From Zanthoxylum bungeanum (taxonomy: Eukaryota; Streptophyta; Magnoliopsida; Sapindales; Rutaceae), in contig SKCR01001836.1 in NCBI GenBank assembly GCA_019454045.1, positions 1 through 64,000 on the forward strand: a stretch of 64,000 bases of DNA, in the 5' to 3' direction. Each line of letters opens with the position of its first letter. The stretch's first letter is position 1. The translations under genes and the position numbers were made by a program. Below, piece after piece: positions 23,160-35,329 of this stretch. The notes under the pieces are model-generated. The model saw only the letters and a list, made by a program, of their open reading frames with translations, had not been told where the DNA came from and did no database searches.

Positions 23160-23975
23160 TCACTACCGAACTGAACTGATGAGAGGTGGTCCATTTTTGA
23201 ACTGTGCTCCATTTTTGGAGCGCCATTTTCGGCATGCTAACCTCATTTTGAGGCGTCGCTGATGTGATGGTTGTCCATTTTTGAACTGTGCTCCATTTTT
23301 GGAGTGCCATTTTTGGCATGCTAAACCTCATTTTGAGGCGTCACTGATGTGATGGTGGTCCATTTTTGAACTGTGCTACATTTTTGGAGTGCCATTTTCG
23401 GCATGATAAACCTCATTTTGAGGCATCGCTGATGTGATGCTGGTCCATTTTTGAATTGTACTCCATTTTTGGAGCGCCATTTTCGGCATGCTAAACCTCA
23501 TTTTGAGGCATCACTGATGTGATGGTGGTACATTTTTGAACTGTGCTCCATTTTTGGAGCGCCATTTTTGGCATGCTAAACCTCATTTTGAGGCATCGCT
23601 GATGTGATGGTGGTCCATTTTTGAACTGTGCTCCATTTTTGGAGTGCCATTTTTGGCGTCTGATGTGATATTGGTCCATTTCCGAACCGTGCTCCATTTT
23701 CGGAGTGCCATTATCGGCGTCTGATGTAATATTGGTCCATTTCCAAACCGTGCTCCATTTTCGGAGTGCCATTTTCGGTGTCTGATGTGATAGTGGTCCA
23801 TTTCCGAACCGTGCTCCATTTTCGAAGTGCCATTTTCGGCGTCTGATGTGATGGTCCATTTCTGAACCATTACTAATGTGATGGTCCATTTCCGAACCAT
23901 TACTGATGTGATGGTCCATTTCCGAACCGTTACTGATGTGATGGTCCATTTCCGAACCGTTACTGATGAGGGTTT
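23160..23975 (-). repeat. Ogre-B tandem array with shrinking unit (85, 61 and 30 bases)
   Basis: The phrase GGTCCATTT-GAAC recurs at about 23190, 23275, 23360, 23445, 23530 and 23615 (85-base spacing), then at 23676, 23737 and 23798 (61), then 23856, 23886, 23916 and 23946 (58, then 30). The shorter units are the longer ones with the inner part removed. Three minus frames stay open (one for 239 codons) only because the unit lacks stops. Tat/Ogre elements are known for such arrays near the 3' end, which can seed satellites. Confidence 0.9.
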
Positions 23976-24862
23976 TATTCCCGAATTGAGGTGAGGGTCT
24001 TGTTCCCGAATTGAGATGAAGGTCTTGTTCCCTATTGTGGGTCTTGTTCCCAAATTGAGCTGCGGGTCTTGTTCCCGATTGTGGGTCTTGTTCCCAAATA
24101 GAATTGCGGGTCTTATTCCAGATTATGGGTCTTGTTCCCAAATCGAGTTGCGTGTCTTGTTCCCGATTGTGGGTCTTGTTCCCAAATTGAATTGCGGGTC
24201 TTGTTCCCAAATTGAATTGCGGGTCTTGTTCCCGATTATGGGTCTTGTTCCCAAATTGAGTTGCGGGTCTTGTTCTCGATTGTGGGTCTTGTTCCCAAAT
24301 TGAATTACGGGTCTTGTTCCCGAGCTGTACTGAATGTGGTCTTTGTTCCCTGAGTTTTATTCCTGAGTTGTGTAGAGAGTGGGCTTTGTTCCCGAGCTGT
24401 ACTGAATGTGGGCTTTGTTCCTGAGCTGTACTGAATGTGGGCTTTATTCCCGAACTGTACTGAATGTGGGCTTTGTTCCTATTTTGTGCTGAGTGTGGGC
24501 TTTATTCCCGAACTGAATTGATTGTGAGCTTTATTCCCAGGGCTTTGTTCCCGAACTTGTGTTGATTGTGGGCTTTCTTCCCGAACTGAATTTGTTGTGG
24601 GCTTTGTTCCCGAACTGTTGATTGTGGGCTTTATTCCCTGGGCTTTGTTCCCGAACTTGTGTTGATTGTGGGCTTTATTCCCGAACTGAATTGGTTGTGG
24701 GCTTTGTTCTCGAACTGTTGATTGTGGGCTTTATTCCCTGGGCTTTGTTCCCGAACTTGTGTTGATTGTGGGCTTTATTCCTGAACTGAATTGGTTGTGG
24801 GCTTTGTTCCCAAACTGTTAATTGTGGGCTTTATTCCCTGGGCTTTATTGCCAATGCTGCTT
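23966..24862. repeat. Ogre-B second tandem array (GGGTCTTGTTCCC / GGGCTTTGTTCCC)
   Basis: From 23966 to 24330, units of about 20 bases (GTGGGTCTTGTTCCCAAATT and GCGGGTCTTGTTCCCGATT) alternate to form units of about 43 bases. From 24330 to 24862 the core becomes GGGCTTTGTTCCCGAACTG, first in units of about 31 bases and then in a higher-order unit of about 95-105 bases containing CCCTGGGCTTTGTTCCC, seen about three times. No coding role is supported. Confidence 0.88.
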
Positions 24863-26138
24863 GTCTATGCCGATTTTTCCTTTTCTTCAAAACCTGCGAA
24901 TAAAAACAAAACAAAAAAATACGTGCATGTGACGTGTATGCAAGTATGCATGGATGTATTTCCTATTCCGATGGGTTAGGCCTTCCTTATGCTCCGCGGT
25001 GCCATTTGCCTACAAAAGTCTTTGATCGCTCCATGGGCCTGCTTATAATTTCCTTCTCCCGGTTCTTTTCTGGTGATTATTCAGTTCTCCTTAGTCTCAT
25101 TGATCAAGTTTTTGATATATCCTTTATTCGCGGGGTGGTAGACTAGTCGCCCCCAGTCTTGATTTAGCTTTCTACTATCCGATGCTTGCATTAGGTCAAG
25201 GTGGACCACATGATATGGCATTCTACATCATCATACTACATTACATGTTACGAAATAGTCCCAATAGTTACACATATTATTGCCCTCAAAGAATGCCCAG
25301 TATTGAAACCAGAGAACCTTCAAAACATTTAATGCAACTCAAATCCAAGTCTTTGAATAAATGATCTAAGCCAGACTCAAAGTGTGTGTGTGCAAAGGTT
25401 CCTTTGTAGATTCATCCCCAGGTATGCCAACTTAATGTTTTCGTCAAAAAAATGGATCGATGGGTCAAACCAACCTAGATGTCTCAATTATGCCTGCAGT
25501 TGCTTTTCTGTGCTCAATGTGGTATGGTTTTCTTTCTCTTTTGTCTTTTTTTTTATTTCATTTTGACTTCTTTTTTTTTCTTTTTTTCTTTTTTTTTTTT
25601 TCTTTTTTTTTTTACTCACTCCACTGGAATTCTTCCTTTCAACTGCGGGCTTCGCCCCCTGGGATTCATTTCCGAAACTGATGATCATGTGTGGGCCTCA
25701 ACCCTGGGGATCTATTCTTGAAAACTGTTGATATTGTTTTGTTGCTCTCAGCTTGCTTGTATTTTGCCGCTTTTCCTTCTTTTCTTCGAGACCTGAGAAC
25801 ACAAAAACAACAGAATAAAAAAAACGCTTGCATGTGATGTGTACGTATGCTTGTGTGGGGGTACTCCCTGTTCTGGATGGGTTAGACCCTCATTGTGCTC
25901 CTTGGCGCCATGTGACTACGCATGTCTCTGGTCGTCCACTGGGTCTGCTTATAGTTTCCTCATGCCGTTTCTTTTGTGGTGAGTGTTCAGTTCTCTTTTG
26001 TTTGAAACCTGCAAACACAGAACAAACACAAAAATTGCAAGTACGTTACGTGTATGCATGTATGCATGGGTGAATTTCCTATTCCGTTGGGTTAGGTTTT
26101 CTGCCAGGTCTTCCGGAGATCGCTTGGTCTTCTCTTTC
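24863..26138 (-). other. Ogre-B 3' untranslated region with repeated module
   Basis: No gene is seen. A module of roughly 250 bases (CTGCTTGT...TTTTCCTTCTTTTC, an A-rich run, GCATGTGA-GTGTA-GTATG, then 'GATGGGTTAG' and 'GGTCTGCTTATA') occurs near 24855-25080, near 25745-25995, and partly near 26000-26110. A long pyrimidine run (25545-25615, almost only T and C) lies between copies. Confidence 0.7.
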
Positions 26139-27230
26139 TCAGGAAAAATATTGCTTCAACCTGTCCATATTGATTGGCTCAGTGAACTCGTTCCCTTCTA
26201 AGTCTGACAGTGTCACTGCCCCATTCCCCATCACTTTCTTGACTATGTAAGGTCCTTCCCAATTCGGTCTGAACTTTCCTCTCGGGTCCGTCGTTGACGG
26301 CTTTGACTGTTTAAGTACCAGATCACCCTTTCTGATTTTAGTAGGACGCACCTTCTTGTTGAACGCTCGAGCCAATCTCTTATGGTATATCTGCATGTGA
26401 TGTAAGGACTTCATTCTTTTCTCATCCAGTAGTGCTAACTGTTCAAATCTCTGCGAGGCCCATTCCTGTTCAGGTAACTCTGTTTCTGATAATACCCGCA
26501 TAGACTGTATCTCAATTTCCACGGGTAGCACTGCTTCCATTCCGTAGACCAAAGAGTAAGGCGTGGCTCCCGTTGCTGTTCTCACATAAGTTCTGTATCC
26601 ACACAGGGAGTACGGCAGCTTGTCAGCCCAATCTCTATAGTTTTCTGTCATCTTGGCTAACATCCTTTTTATCATCTTATTGGCTGCCTCGACGGCCCCA
26701 TTTTCTTGCGGTCGGTACGGTGACGACTTATGATGTCATATCCCGTACTTTTGTAGCATCGCCTTTGTTTCCCCTTGAAACTGGACTCCGTTGTTCGTGA
26801 CCATGTGATGCGGCATTCCGTATCGACAGATGAGGTTTCGGGCTATGAACATCGCCAACTGTTTTGCTGTAACATTGCGAAACGACTCGGCTTTCACCCA
26901 TTTGAAAAGTAGTCTACTGCCACTACTATGAAGCGATGTCCATTCGATGTCCGTGGTTGAATTTCTCCGATCATATCAATTCCCATGTTGAGAAAGGCCA
27001 CGGCTCTGACAGCCCATACAACTCAGTGTGCGCAAATGGTTCAAGTTACCGTGTGTTTGGCAATAGTGACAATGCTTTACCAGCTTTGCGCATTCAGCTT
27101 CCATGGTCGACCAGTAAAAACTTTGTCTTACTATCTTGCGAGATAAATTCAACCCATTCATGTGCGTTCCACATACTCCGGTATGTACTTCTTCCATTAC
27201 CTTCTGAGCCTCTTATTTTCTTAAACATTT
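26139..27230 (-). pseudogene. Ogre-B integrase (Tat/Ogre type, C-terminal part intact)
   Basis: On the minus strand the zinc-finger part lies in 26976-27197: His pair in 'VHTGVCGTHMNG', Cys pair in 'KHCHYCQTHG'. The core is broken by stops and shifts between 26976 and 26676, although 'VQFQGETKAMLQKYGI' and 'PQENGAVEAANKMI' (with the catalytic Glu) can be read. The C-terminal part (26139-26675, 178 codons) is open and includes 'YSLVYGMEAVLPVEIEI', 'QRFEQLALLDEKR' and the GPY/F-type 'WEGPYIVKKVMGNGAV', typical of Tat/Ogre. Confidence 0.88.
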
Positions 27231-27379
27231 CAGCTGGATGCCATTCGCTTGTCTCTTGTATAGTTCTCCATTCAGACTCACATATTGGGAAGCCAACTTC
27301 TGGATGGCTATCCTGTCATTTCTGCTTGCAACTTCTGGGAATTCCCCATGTTTTAAGTATCGTTGAATATCATAGTACT

Positions 27380-27760
27380 AGGGTTTCCCATCATCGAATT
27401 CTACTTCCAAGATTCCTTCTATCTCGTAGACAGGTCTGCTTGCTGTTGTCAACACTAGAGGTCTCATCACCAATTTCTCCGGATTTTCCCAAAGTTGCGG
27501 CTAGTGTAGCTAATGCATCGGCCATTTGATTTTCTTCTCGCGGCAAGTGCTGAAATTTACAATCGGGGAGGGCCTGTGCCAGACTCCTGAGGTGGAACAA
27601 ATATGGTTTCAATCATTCTTCCTTCAATTCCCATTCTCCTTGCATCTATCAAACTACCAACATCGAATCTCTGTAGACTTCCACGTTCTTAGCTTTCAAG
27701 GCTATCAATGCTGTCAGTCCAAAAGCGCACGCTTCATACTCAGCCATGTTGTCATCAAAG
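27380..27760 (-). pseudogene. Ogre-B second RNase H (aRH) fragment
   Basis: On the minus strand 'MAEYEACAFGLTAL' carries the catalytic Glu and 'VEVYRDSMLVV' a catalytic Asp; after a frame change, 'LPREENQMADALATLAA' gives the usual tail. This extra RNase H next to integrase marks the Tat/Ogre lineage. The N-terminal part with the first catalytic Asp is missing: the frame enters from a gag remnant instead (see 27649-27944). Confidence 0.82.
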
Positions 27761-27944
27761 ACAGGGATATCATCATTCAATATGTTTGGAGGGTCCTCAT
27801 GCCTTACATTCTCAAAGCCTCCCCCAGCATGAAGCACAACCATATTAGCCATAGCGGCGGTCAAAGCTTGCAACTGTCGGTAACCTTAGTGAGACTAATC
27901 TCCAGCTGATCCATACGAGATCCCTCGTTAACTGATTCGCTCAT
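27649..27944 (-). pseudogene. Ogre-B gag N-terminus fused to the second RNase H
   Basis: Gag starts at the minus-strand ATG 27944 ('MSESVNEGSRMDQLEISLT') and shifts frame. In 27649-27873 it reads 'MQALTAAMANMVV', an acidic stretch ending 'DDIPVFDDN', and passes without a break into 'MAEYEACAFGL' of RNase H. Ogre-C shows the normal gag at this point (35330 on): 'DDIPAFDDDMEEYATG'. The shared M-x-EY suggests that a deletion of several kilobases joined the two at a short match. Confidence 0.8.
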
Positions 27945-28882
27945 GTTCGCTAACAGCCTTTTGACGAGTCTTCCATCTTTCCTAACCCAATGGGTATTTA
28001 TGATGTCTTTTAAAAATGCATGTTAGCATGTATGCGTGCGATGCATGGAATATATAAGTTGACCCATTATCATTTCGAAGCATTCAATCATACTATTGCG
28101 CGGTGCAAACTTGTCCTAGTTGAAAAAGGCCCAACAGGTTTACACTTTTGCGATAACATGGCTAAACGACTTCAAATGATAAGAGGCCTAAACGCAAAAT
28201 GGCCCATCGGCATTTTAGAAGCTTGTGGCCCGATTTCCAGAAAGCACGGACTCGTCCCAGTTTAAATGGCCCAACAAGCCCATACCTCATGACAAAAAGT
28301 CCAACTGAATCCAAATGACGATTGTCCTAAACGCAAGCATAACATAATAGTTTTTATTGGTCCTACAACTACAGTTCATATGCGGGTTTATAAGAGTATA
28401 GATAAAGGCTCCCGCTGGCGAAGGATTGCCCACAACTAGGACTCCACACTCAAGGGTTCGAGCGACCAAGTGAGCGCACATTTTTTGTACACTAAGGTAT
28501 GTGCCAACAAGTTATGGTGCGTGACTGACTATCAAATGGATTTCCTGTTGTAGATTCTTCAGAGGGAGGGTGGATCAAACTCTCTTAAATACCCAAGCCT
28601 CTTAGGCTCTTATCGCCTTGGTGACATGAATAAACAACAAGTCCTCCAAATTAGTCCTTCACAGTAGGCTTCAAGTAAATGATTATCTAGGTGCCTTCAC
28701 GGCTTTTCCTTATAGAAAAGTAGTGAATGAAGGAAGACACCAAACCATTACTTAGCTCTAATAGTGCCTTTGATTAAACCCCTTTCAACCCACGGTAGAC
28801 ACGATTAACTAAAGCACGAATCACAAACATTACAAGATATTATTTCGGGGTTGATTCTCTATCCCCAATGGAGTCGCCAGAT
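27945..28882 (-). other. Ogre-B leader and primer-binding site (28862-28879)
   Basis: No gene is seen in the leader. The primer site TGGCGACTCCATTGGGGA lies on the minus strand at 28862-28879, three bases inside the LTR. It is homologous to the Ogre-C site and has the form seen in Tat/Ogre elements, which usually prime with tRNA-Arg. The leader also holds GGCCCA-rich stretches shared with the Ogre-C leader (34690-35060). Confidence 0.72.
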
Positions 28883-30748
28883 TGTAGGACACAGAAATCG
28901 GTGACGCTGTTCTAGGATCGCGGCCTAGTCGGGAGTACGAAGTAGCCCACGGGGGACTAAACCGGAGAATAAAGGAGTCACCACCCAGTGTGAACTGGGA
29001 AAATGATTTAAGGCCGCACTCACCCCTCGCAAGGGAAGACCTCAAACCGTTGTGTTCGGAATGGTCCCCTACACATGTCACTTGTAATGAAAGGATTTCT
29101 GTTATAATTTAACCAAGTCTACGCAACATTCATACGTAAAAATAACCTACTTCTAAGTTCACGTGCATGAAAATAAAACCTATATCTAAGTTTGCATATA
29201 ACCTATATCTAAGTTTGCATGCATAACAGTAAGTCGACATAACGGCAAACCGCAATAACACACAATAATCTCATGAACATATTTAATTATCAAACGTGAA
29301 AAATAAAAAAAACAACCTAAACATAAACATAAATCAAATTCCTAATGCAAAAGAAATAACTAATCATGCTCGGAAATAACCAACTAAATCATACATAAAA
29401 AATAAATAACATACTAAACGACTACATCATGTTTAGACATAAGATTGGATGAAACGAAATATGTGTGTCTCTCAAGTGGTACATGGAGTTGTTTCCAAAG
29501 TACAAACCGCAAACTGTCCATTCGGATTCGGCTATGGAATTTACGATGGGTTGTTCCATCTGATATACCGCAAGAGAGAACACATATTCCATTCATCCGA
29601 AAAGTCATAGCATACACCAATCAATAATACTCATGCGAAGTAAAATAAGAAAATAAATAAGAATAAATAAAAAGGGCCCTCAGGTCTAACCTCTTAAGTT
29701 TTCTCTTGGAAGTGCGTTACGTGCTCGTCAAAAGGGTTAATACTCCGCAACTTTTGCGGTTCGCTGGTTCAATATTTTCTTTCGTTGCTTCACTGTTTTG
29801 GGCTGCTGTTTTCTCTATTTTTGCTGCTGTTTTTTAGGTTGTTTTTTCTGCTATTTTGGGGTTGTTTCGGGGACTATTCTAGAGGTTATTTTGCTGCTGT
29901 TTTGGGGTTGGTTCGAGGACTGTTTTAAGGTCAGTTTTTGGGACTGTTTTGGGGTTGTATTGGGTCACGGTTTTAGGGTATTAGGGGGTGTGTGGGCTGC
30001 TATTGTGACTGTTTTGTTTGGTGACTATTGGGTGCTAGGACGGTATGAGCCTAGTGATGGGTGGCTTTAGATGAGGGTTTACCCTGCTGTTGGCTGTGTA
30101 TGTGTCGGCTGAGTGGGTGATCAGTGAGGGTTGTGGCGTGAGGGGTTGTTGCTTGTGCACGTGAGTGGGTGAGGTCAGTTGTTTCGATCTAGGGGGTGAT
30201 GATGGTTGATGGTCGTGTAGGTTATTGAGAGAGAGAGAGCATGTTCTCTTTGTTGTTTTCGTGAATGGGGAGTCCAAGCCGAGAGTGGTGAGAGTGTTTA
30301 GTCGGTGAGCTGGGCATTGGTGGCGTTTCTTTTGAGTGAAGGCTGTGTTGTAGGCTGCTTTTATATGGGTGGTGCGCGTGTGATGAGAGGGTGAGTGTCT
30401 TTATGTGTGGGGCTATGGGCTGGCTATATTATCTTGAGTGAGGGCTGTGTCTTAGGCTACTTTTAGGGTTTTAGCGTGAGGTGCCGAGGTTGTTTACATG
30501 AGAGAGCAGTGTGAGATGATACTATGGTGGACGAGAGTTGATGAGATAGAGGGTTAGCCGAATGAGTGAGGATGTGTTTAGGGTTTATTACCGAGAGGAG
30601 ATAGGTGAAAGAGGGAGTGGATGCTAGGGTTTCTTTGTGGTTTTTATTGTTTTTGTGTTTTGGTTTGGAGAGAGAGAGGCCAAGAGAGGAGGCCGTGAAT
30701 ATTAGGGTTTATTTCTTCTTTTGTGTGTGGACGTGAGAATGAGCTAAG
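28883..30748 (-). repeat. Ogre-B 5' LTR, first part (continues at 38568-39210)
   Basis: The sequence follows the 3' LTR (20504-22966) closely from TGTAGGACACAG to 'GACGTGAGAATGAGCTA', where Ogre-C is inserted. CTAAG at 30744-30748 and CTAGG at 38568-38572 are the Ogre-C target duplication with one change. The second part, 38568-39210, ends GTGCCTATA, one base from the expected CA terminus. Confidence 0.9.
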
Positions 30749-33700
30749 TGTAGGCACTGCATTTTTGCATGCAAGTCCCTATGATGAGTCTCATTTAGAG
30801 ACACCACATTTTAAGTCGCGGGAAACGGACGTCGGAAGGGAAGAGTCAAGAATTGACACATTGTTGGAAAGTAATTCGTTTGTTTATGCTTCGGGTTTGC
30901 TTATTGGACTTCCGTTTTAAAGCACTTTAGCCCAAAAAAAACCCCGCAAGCCACACACCTAGCCCACACACACCAAGCCCACCTCCAAAGCCAAGCCACA
31001 CACCCACACCAAGCCCATTCACGCCCAAGCCCACTTGAAACACATCCAAATTAATAAAATGCATATTAACACATGGGGAATTAATAAAATCTAAAAATCA
31101 TATACCAAATTAAAATAAATATCAAATAAAATCATGCCTAATTAAAATCAATCAAGTATATTATATTCCTAACTAAACAAATCTCATGCCTAAACAAAAC
31201 AAATTAAATATATCATATTCTAATCTAGCAAAGACATGTCCCCCAATCAAATATTAGACTTTCCTTGTAAGACACTAATTGATTCCTTCCTTTTCAAACA
31301 AGGAGAAGCTCTAGCCTTTGTCTATAAAAGGAACCAAATTCCAAAACTTCCCCCATTCTCTAATTCACATATACTTACAGAATAAACCAGAGTTGATCCT
31401 CACAAAAATACCAAGCAAATAGCCCGCCTCAACTCACGCAAACCCCCACTGCATCAACTCACGCACAGCCCCACTGCCTCAGCTCACGTAACACACACAC
31501 CTCCACGCCATTCTCAAAGCCCCTCACATTGCCTCACAGCCCCTTAACCTTCACTCACGCCTCAAAGCCACGCACACCATCTGCCCTTCACTCATAAGCC
31601 CCTCACCGACAGCAACATACACATAACCCTCACGTTGCACCCACAATTAACACAAAGCACTCAGCATGTTACTGCCCTCAAAGCCACAACTCCCCACTAA
31701 CGCCACCTACCTTCACTAGCTCTTGCCTTCTCCACGCAAAAAGCCACCTCAACAGCCTATAAACCCATGAGTCAACGAAGTTATAACCCTCACGCCACGT
31801 GAAACAATAAATCCCTTACCGATAAAACACTTCACTCATGACCTCACGCCCAGCACGCACACTGCCCAGTTTTGCCGGATATACCCTCCAAAAAACTGCA
31901 CTGTTTTACACTTTATAACCACCGAAAGCAACACCCCTATACAGCCCATGATCACCGAAAAATCACCATAAAACAATAGCTAAAATCACAAAAACAGTAC
32001 CAAAAGCTGCATTCTAAAACCCCTAAAGAAACCACAAAAACAAAATCCCTAACCCCTTTAAAAACCGCAAAAACAGCCCCTGATACAGCAAAAATAGTGA
32101 TTAAAAAAAAATAGCAGCAAAACAGCAGTAAAACGGAGTGAAAACAGTAGCTTGAGCAGCGAAACAACGAGGAAAGACATGGACCAAGTGAACCAGAAAA
32201 GTTGCGGACTGTTAGCCCTTCCGACGGTCTTGTAACGCATTTCCCAGAGTCGACATAAAAGGTTAGACCTGAGTACACTTTTCACATCTATTTTCATTCG
32301 TATTTTTATTGTTCATTGAATTTTATTTGCATAAGTATTGTAGAAAATTGTGTGTGGGCCCTTGAATAAATGGAAAATGTGTGTATTGTGGAATGATGTG
32401 TGTTGTGGCCCTTGAATAAATGGAAAATGTGTCGCCTCTTGTGGTATATAGGATGGAACCCAGACGTAAACTCCGTAGCCGAATCCGAATGGACGGTAGT
32501 GCGGTCTGTACTTGGGATACAACTCCACGTACCACTCGAGGAAACGGCACATATTTCGATTTATTTTGTCTTGTTTGTTTATTATCAGTTATTTAATTTC
32601 TGCATGTTATTTGTTTGTGTAATGATGAAATAAAGCGCATGGTCATAGTAAGTTGGATTAAAGGTCCTCCATTTCGAGGGGTTAAAATCCTTTACCACGA
32701 TGCTTTTCCGCGCTGGATTATGTATATTCGGTTGAATGTAAGATGTGTTCAATCGGGTATACAAAGTCTGATATTGTTGTCTTTATTTTTATATGCATTA
32801 TGTTATTAGCGCATGGGCTTAGTAAGTTGGATTAAAGGTCCTCCATGTCGAGGGGTTAAAATCCTTTACCACGATGCTTTGCCGCGCCGGATGATGTATA
32901 TTGGTTGAATGTAAGATGTGTTCAATCAGGTATACAAAGTCCGATATTGTTGTCTTATTTTTTTATATGCATTATGTTATTAGCGCATGGGCTTAGTAAG
33001 TTGGATTAAAGGTCCTCCATGTCGAGGGGTTAAAATCCTTTACCACGATGCTTTGCCGCGCCGGATGATGTATATTCGGTCGAATGTAAGATGTGTTCAA
33101 TCGGGTATACAAAGTCTGATATTGTTGTCTTTATTTTTATATGCATTATGTTATTAGCGCATGGGCATAGTAAGTTGGATTAAAGGTCCTCCATATCGAG
33201 GGGTTAAAAAGCCTTTACCACGATGCTTTGTTGCGCCGGATGATGTATCTTCGGTTGAATGTAAGACATGTTCAGTCGAGGATACGAAGTCCAATATTGT
33301 TTTCTTTACTTTTATATGCATTATGATGTGATTCGCATGGGCTTCGTAAGTTTGATTAAAGTTCATCTATTTGGAGGGATAAAAAGCCTACGGTCTACCT
33401 TTACCACGATACTTCGCCGCGCCTTTTATTTTGTTATTTTCTTTTCTTTGTATGTCATCTTCTTGAATAATCATGCATCATTTTACATCGCACCATGGCA
33501 TATTTATTTTAACATATGATTGCCTCTCTAGTTATCTTTTTACATTATGCGCTTAATTGCCTCTCTTTAATATGCATGCTTGTATAATTATTGCCTGTTT
33601 GCGCTTCCATGATAATCATTTGTGAAATTATGTGCTTGCCATTATTCTGATTCAATTTTATGCATGCTTGTATAATTATTGTTTGCTTGCGTTTTCGTAT

Positions 33701-34118
33701 CCATAAATATAATGTGCTTATGAATTTGCATGCTTGCCGTATTTCAATTTACCTTTATGCATGCAAATTTGGACATAGGTTGTATGCAAATTCGGACATA
33801 GGTTATATGCAAACTTATATATGAGCCTTGTACTTATGCATGTGAAATAGAATACCCTTGGGAATGTATGTTGCTAGACTCGATTAAATTATTGCACAAA
33901 TCATTTTATTACAAATGGCATATGTAAGGGACCATTCCGAACCCAACGGTTTGAGGTCTTCCCTTGCGAGGGGTGAGTGCGGCCTTAAATCATTTTCCTG
34001 ATTCACACCGGGTGGCGACTCCTTTATTCTCCGGTTTAGTCCCCCGCGGGCTACTCCGTACTCCCAACCGGGCCGCGAGCCCGGAACAGCATGCTTCGCC
34101 CAGTTTCTGTGTCCCACA
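30749..34118 (+). repeat. Ogre-C 5' LTR
   Basis: This 3370-base LTR has a TATA box at 31323-31330 (TATAAAAG). A C-rich stretch of 'CTCACGC' and 'GCCCCT' phrases follows (31420-31870). Five tandem units of about 174 bases, each with 'TTAGTAAGTTGGATTAAAGG' and 'TTTACCACGATGCTTTGCCG', start near 32636, 32810, 32983, 33156 and 33334. The U5 end is GC-rich and closes with GTTTCTGTGTCCCACA. Confidence 0.9.
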
Positions 34119-35329
34119 GTCTGGCGACTCTACTGGGGATAGAGAATCGGCCCCGAAATAATATCTTGTAATATTATGATTTGTGCTTTAAGTTAACCGT
34201 TCCTATAGTGGGTTGAAAGGGGTTTAATCGAAGGCACTTTTAAGGCTAGGTAATGGTTTGGTGTCTTCCTTCACTCACTACCTTTCTATAAGGAAAAGCT
34301 GTGAAGGTACCTAGATAATCATCTACTTGTAGCCTACTGTGATGGACTAGTTTGGAGGACTCGTTGTTTATTCCTGACACCAAGCGATAAGAGCCTAAGA
34401 GGCTTGGGTACTTAAGAGATCCTCGCTCCACCATTCCTCTAGGGAATCTACAACGGGAAATCCATTTGACAGTCAGTCACACACCATAGCTCGTTGGCAC
34501 GTACCTTAGTATATAAAAAAGGGGTGCGCTCATTTGGTCGCTCGGACCATTGAGTGGGGAGACCTAGTTGTGGGTAATCCTTCATCAGCGAGAACCTTTG
34601 TCCACACCCCCGTAAACCCGCATGTGAACCTTAGTCGTAGAACTAATAAGAATTATTTACTTGTGCTTGTGTTTGGGAACATGGTCGTTTTGATCCATTC
34701 GGATCTTTTGTCATGAGGTATGGGCTTTTTGGGCCATTCAAACTAGGACAAAAACATATCTTATGATGATTGGGCCAAAAAGCCTCTAAAACACCAATGG
34801 GCCATTATACGCTTGTGCTTGGGAACATTGTCATTTGGATCCATTCAGACCTTTTTTCATGAGGTATGGGCTTGTTGGGCCAATTAAACTGGGACAAGAA
34901 TGTATCTTATGATGATTGTGCCAAAAGCTTCTAAAACGCCAATGGGCCATTAAATGTTTGTGTTTAGGAACATTATCATTTGGATACGGTTGGACTTCTT
35001 GCCATGAGATGTGAACTTGTTGGCCATTTAAACTGGGACGAGTTCACTCCTATGATAGTTATCCCAAAAGCTTCTAAAATGATGATGGGCTGATTTGTGT
35101 GAAAATTTTAATGAGTTGATATATTCCTTGTATCGCATGCATCTCATTCATCTCATGCATACATATATCCTGTTAACACCCTTTATGACATAAAAGACAT
35201 CATAGATTCCTGTTGGGTTAGGGAAGAGGGAAGACTCACTAAAAGACCGGTAACAGATATGAGTACATCCGATAACTAGGTATCCCGGATAGATTAGTTG
35301 GAAAACGGTCTAGCCAAAATTACTGATAG
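34119..35329 (+). other. Ogre-C primer site (34122-34139) and leader
   Basis: TGGCGACTCTACTGGGGA lies three bases after the LTR, the Tat/Ogre-type primer site. The leader holds no gene. GGGCCATT-AAAC-GGGAC phrases recur about every 110-120 bases at 34725-35060 (three copies). A decayed gag start (ATGAGTACATCCGATAAC, then TAG) is at about 35258. Confidence 0.75.

Noticed and set aside
23491..24210. 239-codon minus-strand open frame, rich in Asn, Lys and Thr repeats
   Set aside because: It is produced by the tandem arrays, whose units lack stops in several frames at once. It has no domain, and parallel frames are equally open.
23160..24862. Possible CRISPR-like array
   Set aside because: The units are contiguous tandem repeats without unique spacers, in a plant retrotransposon.
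25545..25720. Phe-rich frames in the pyrimidine run
   Set aside because: They come from a T/C-only stretch and have no protein-like composition.
26936..27529. 197-codon plus-strand open frame
   Set aside because: It is antisense to the Ogre-B integrase zinc finger and RNase H, which carry the recognisable motifs on the minus strand.
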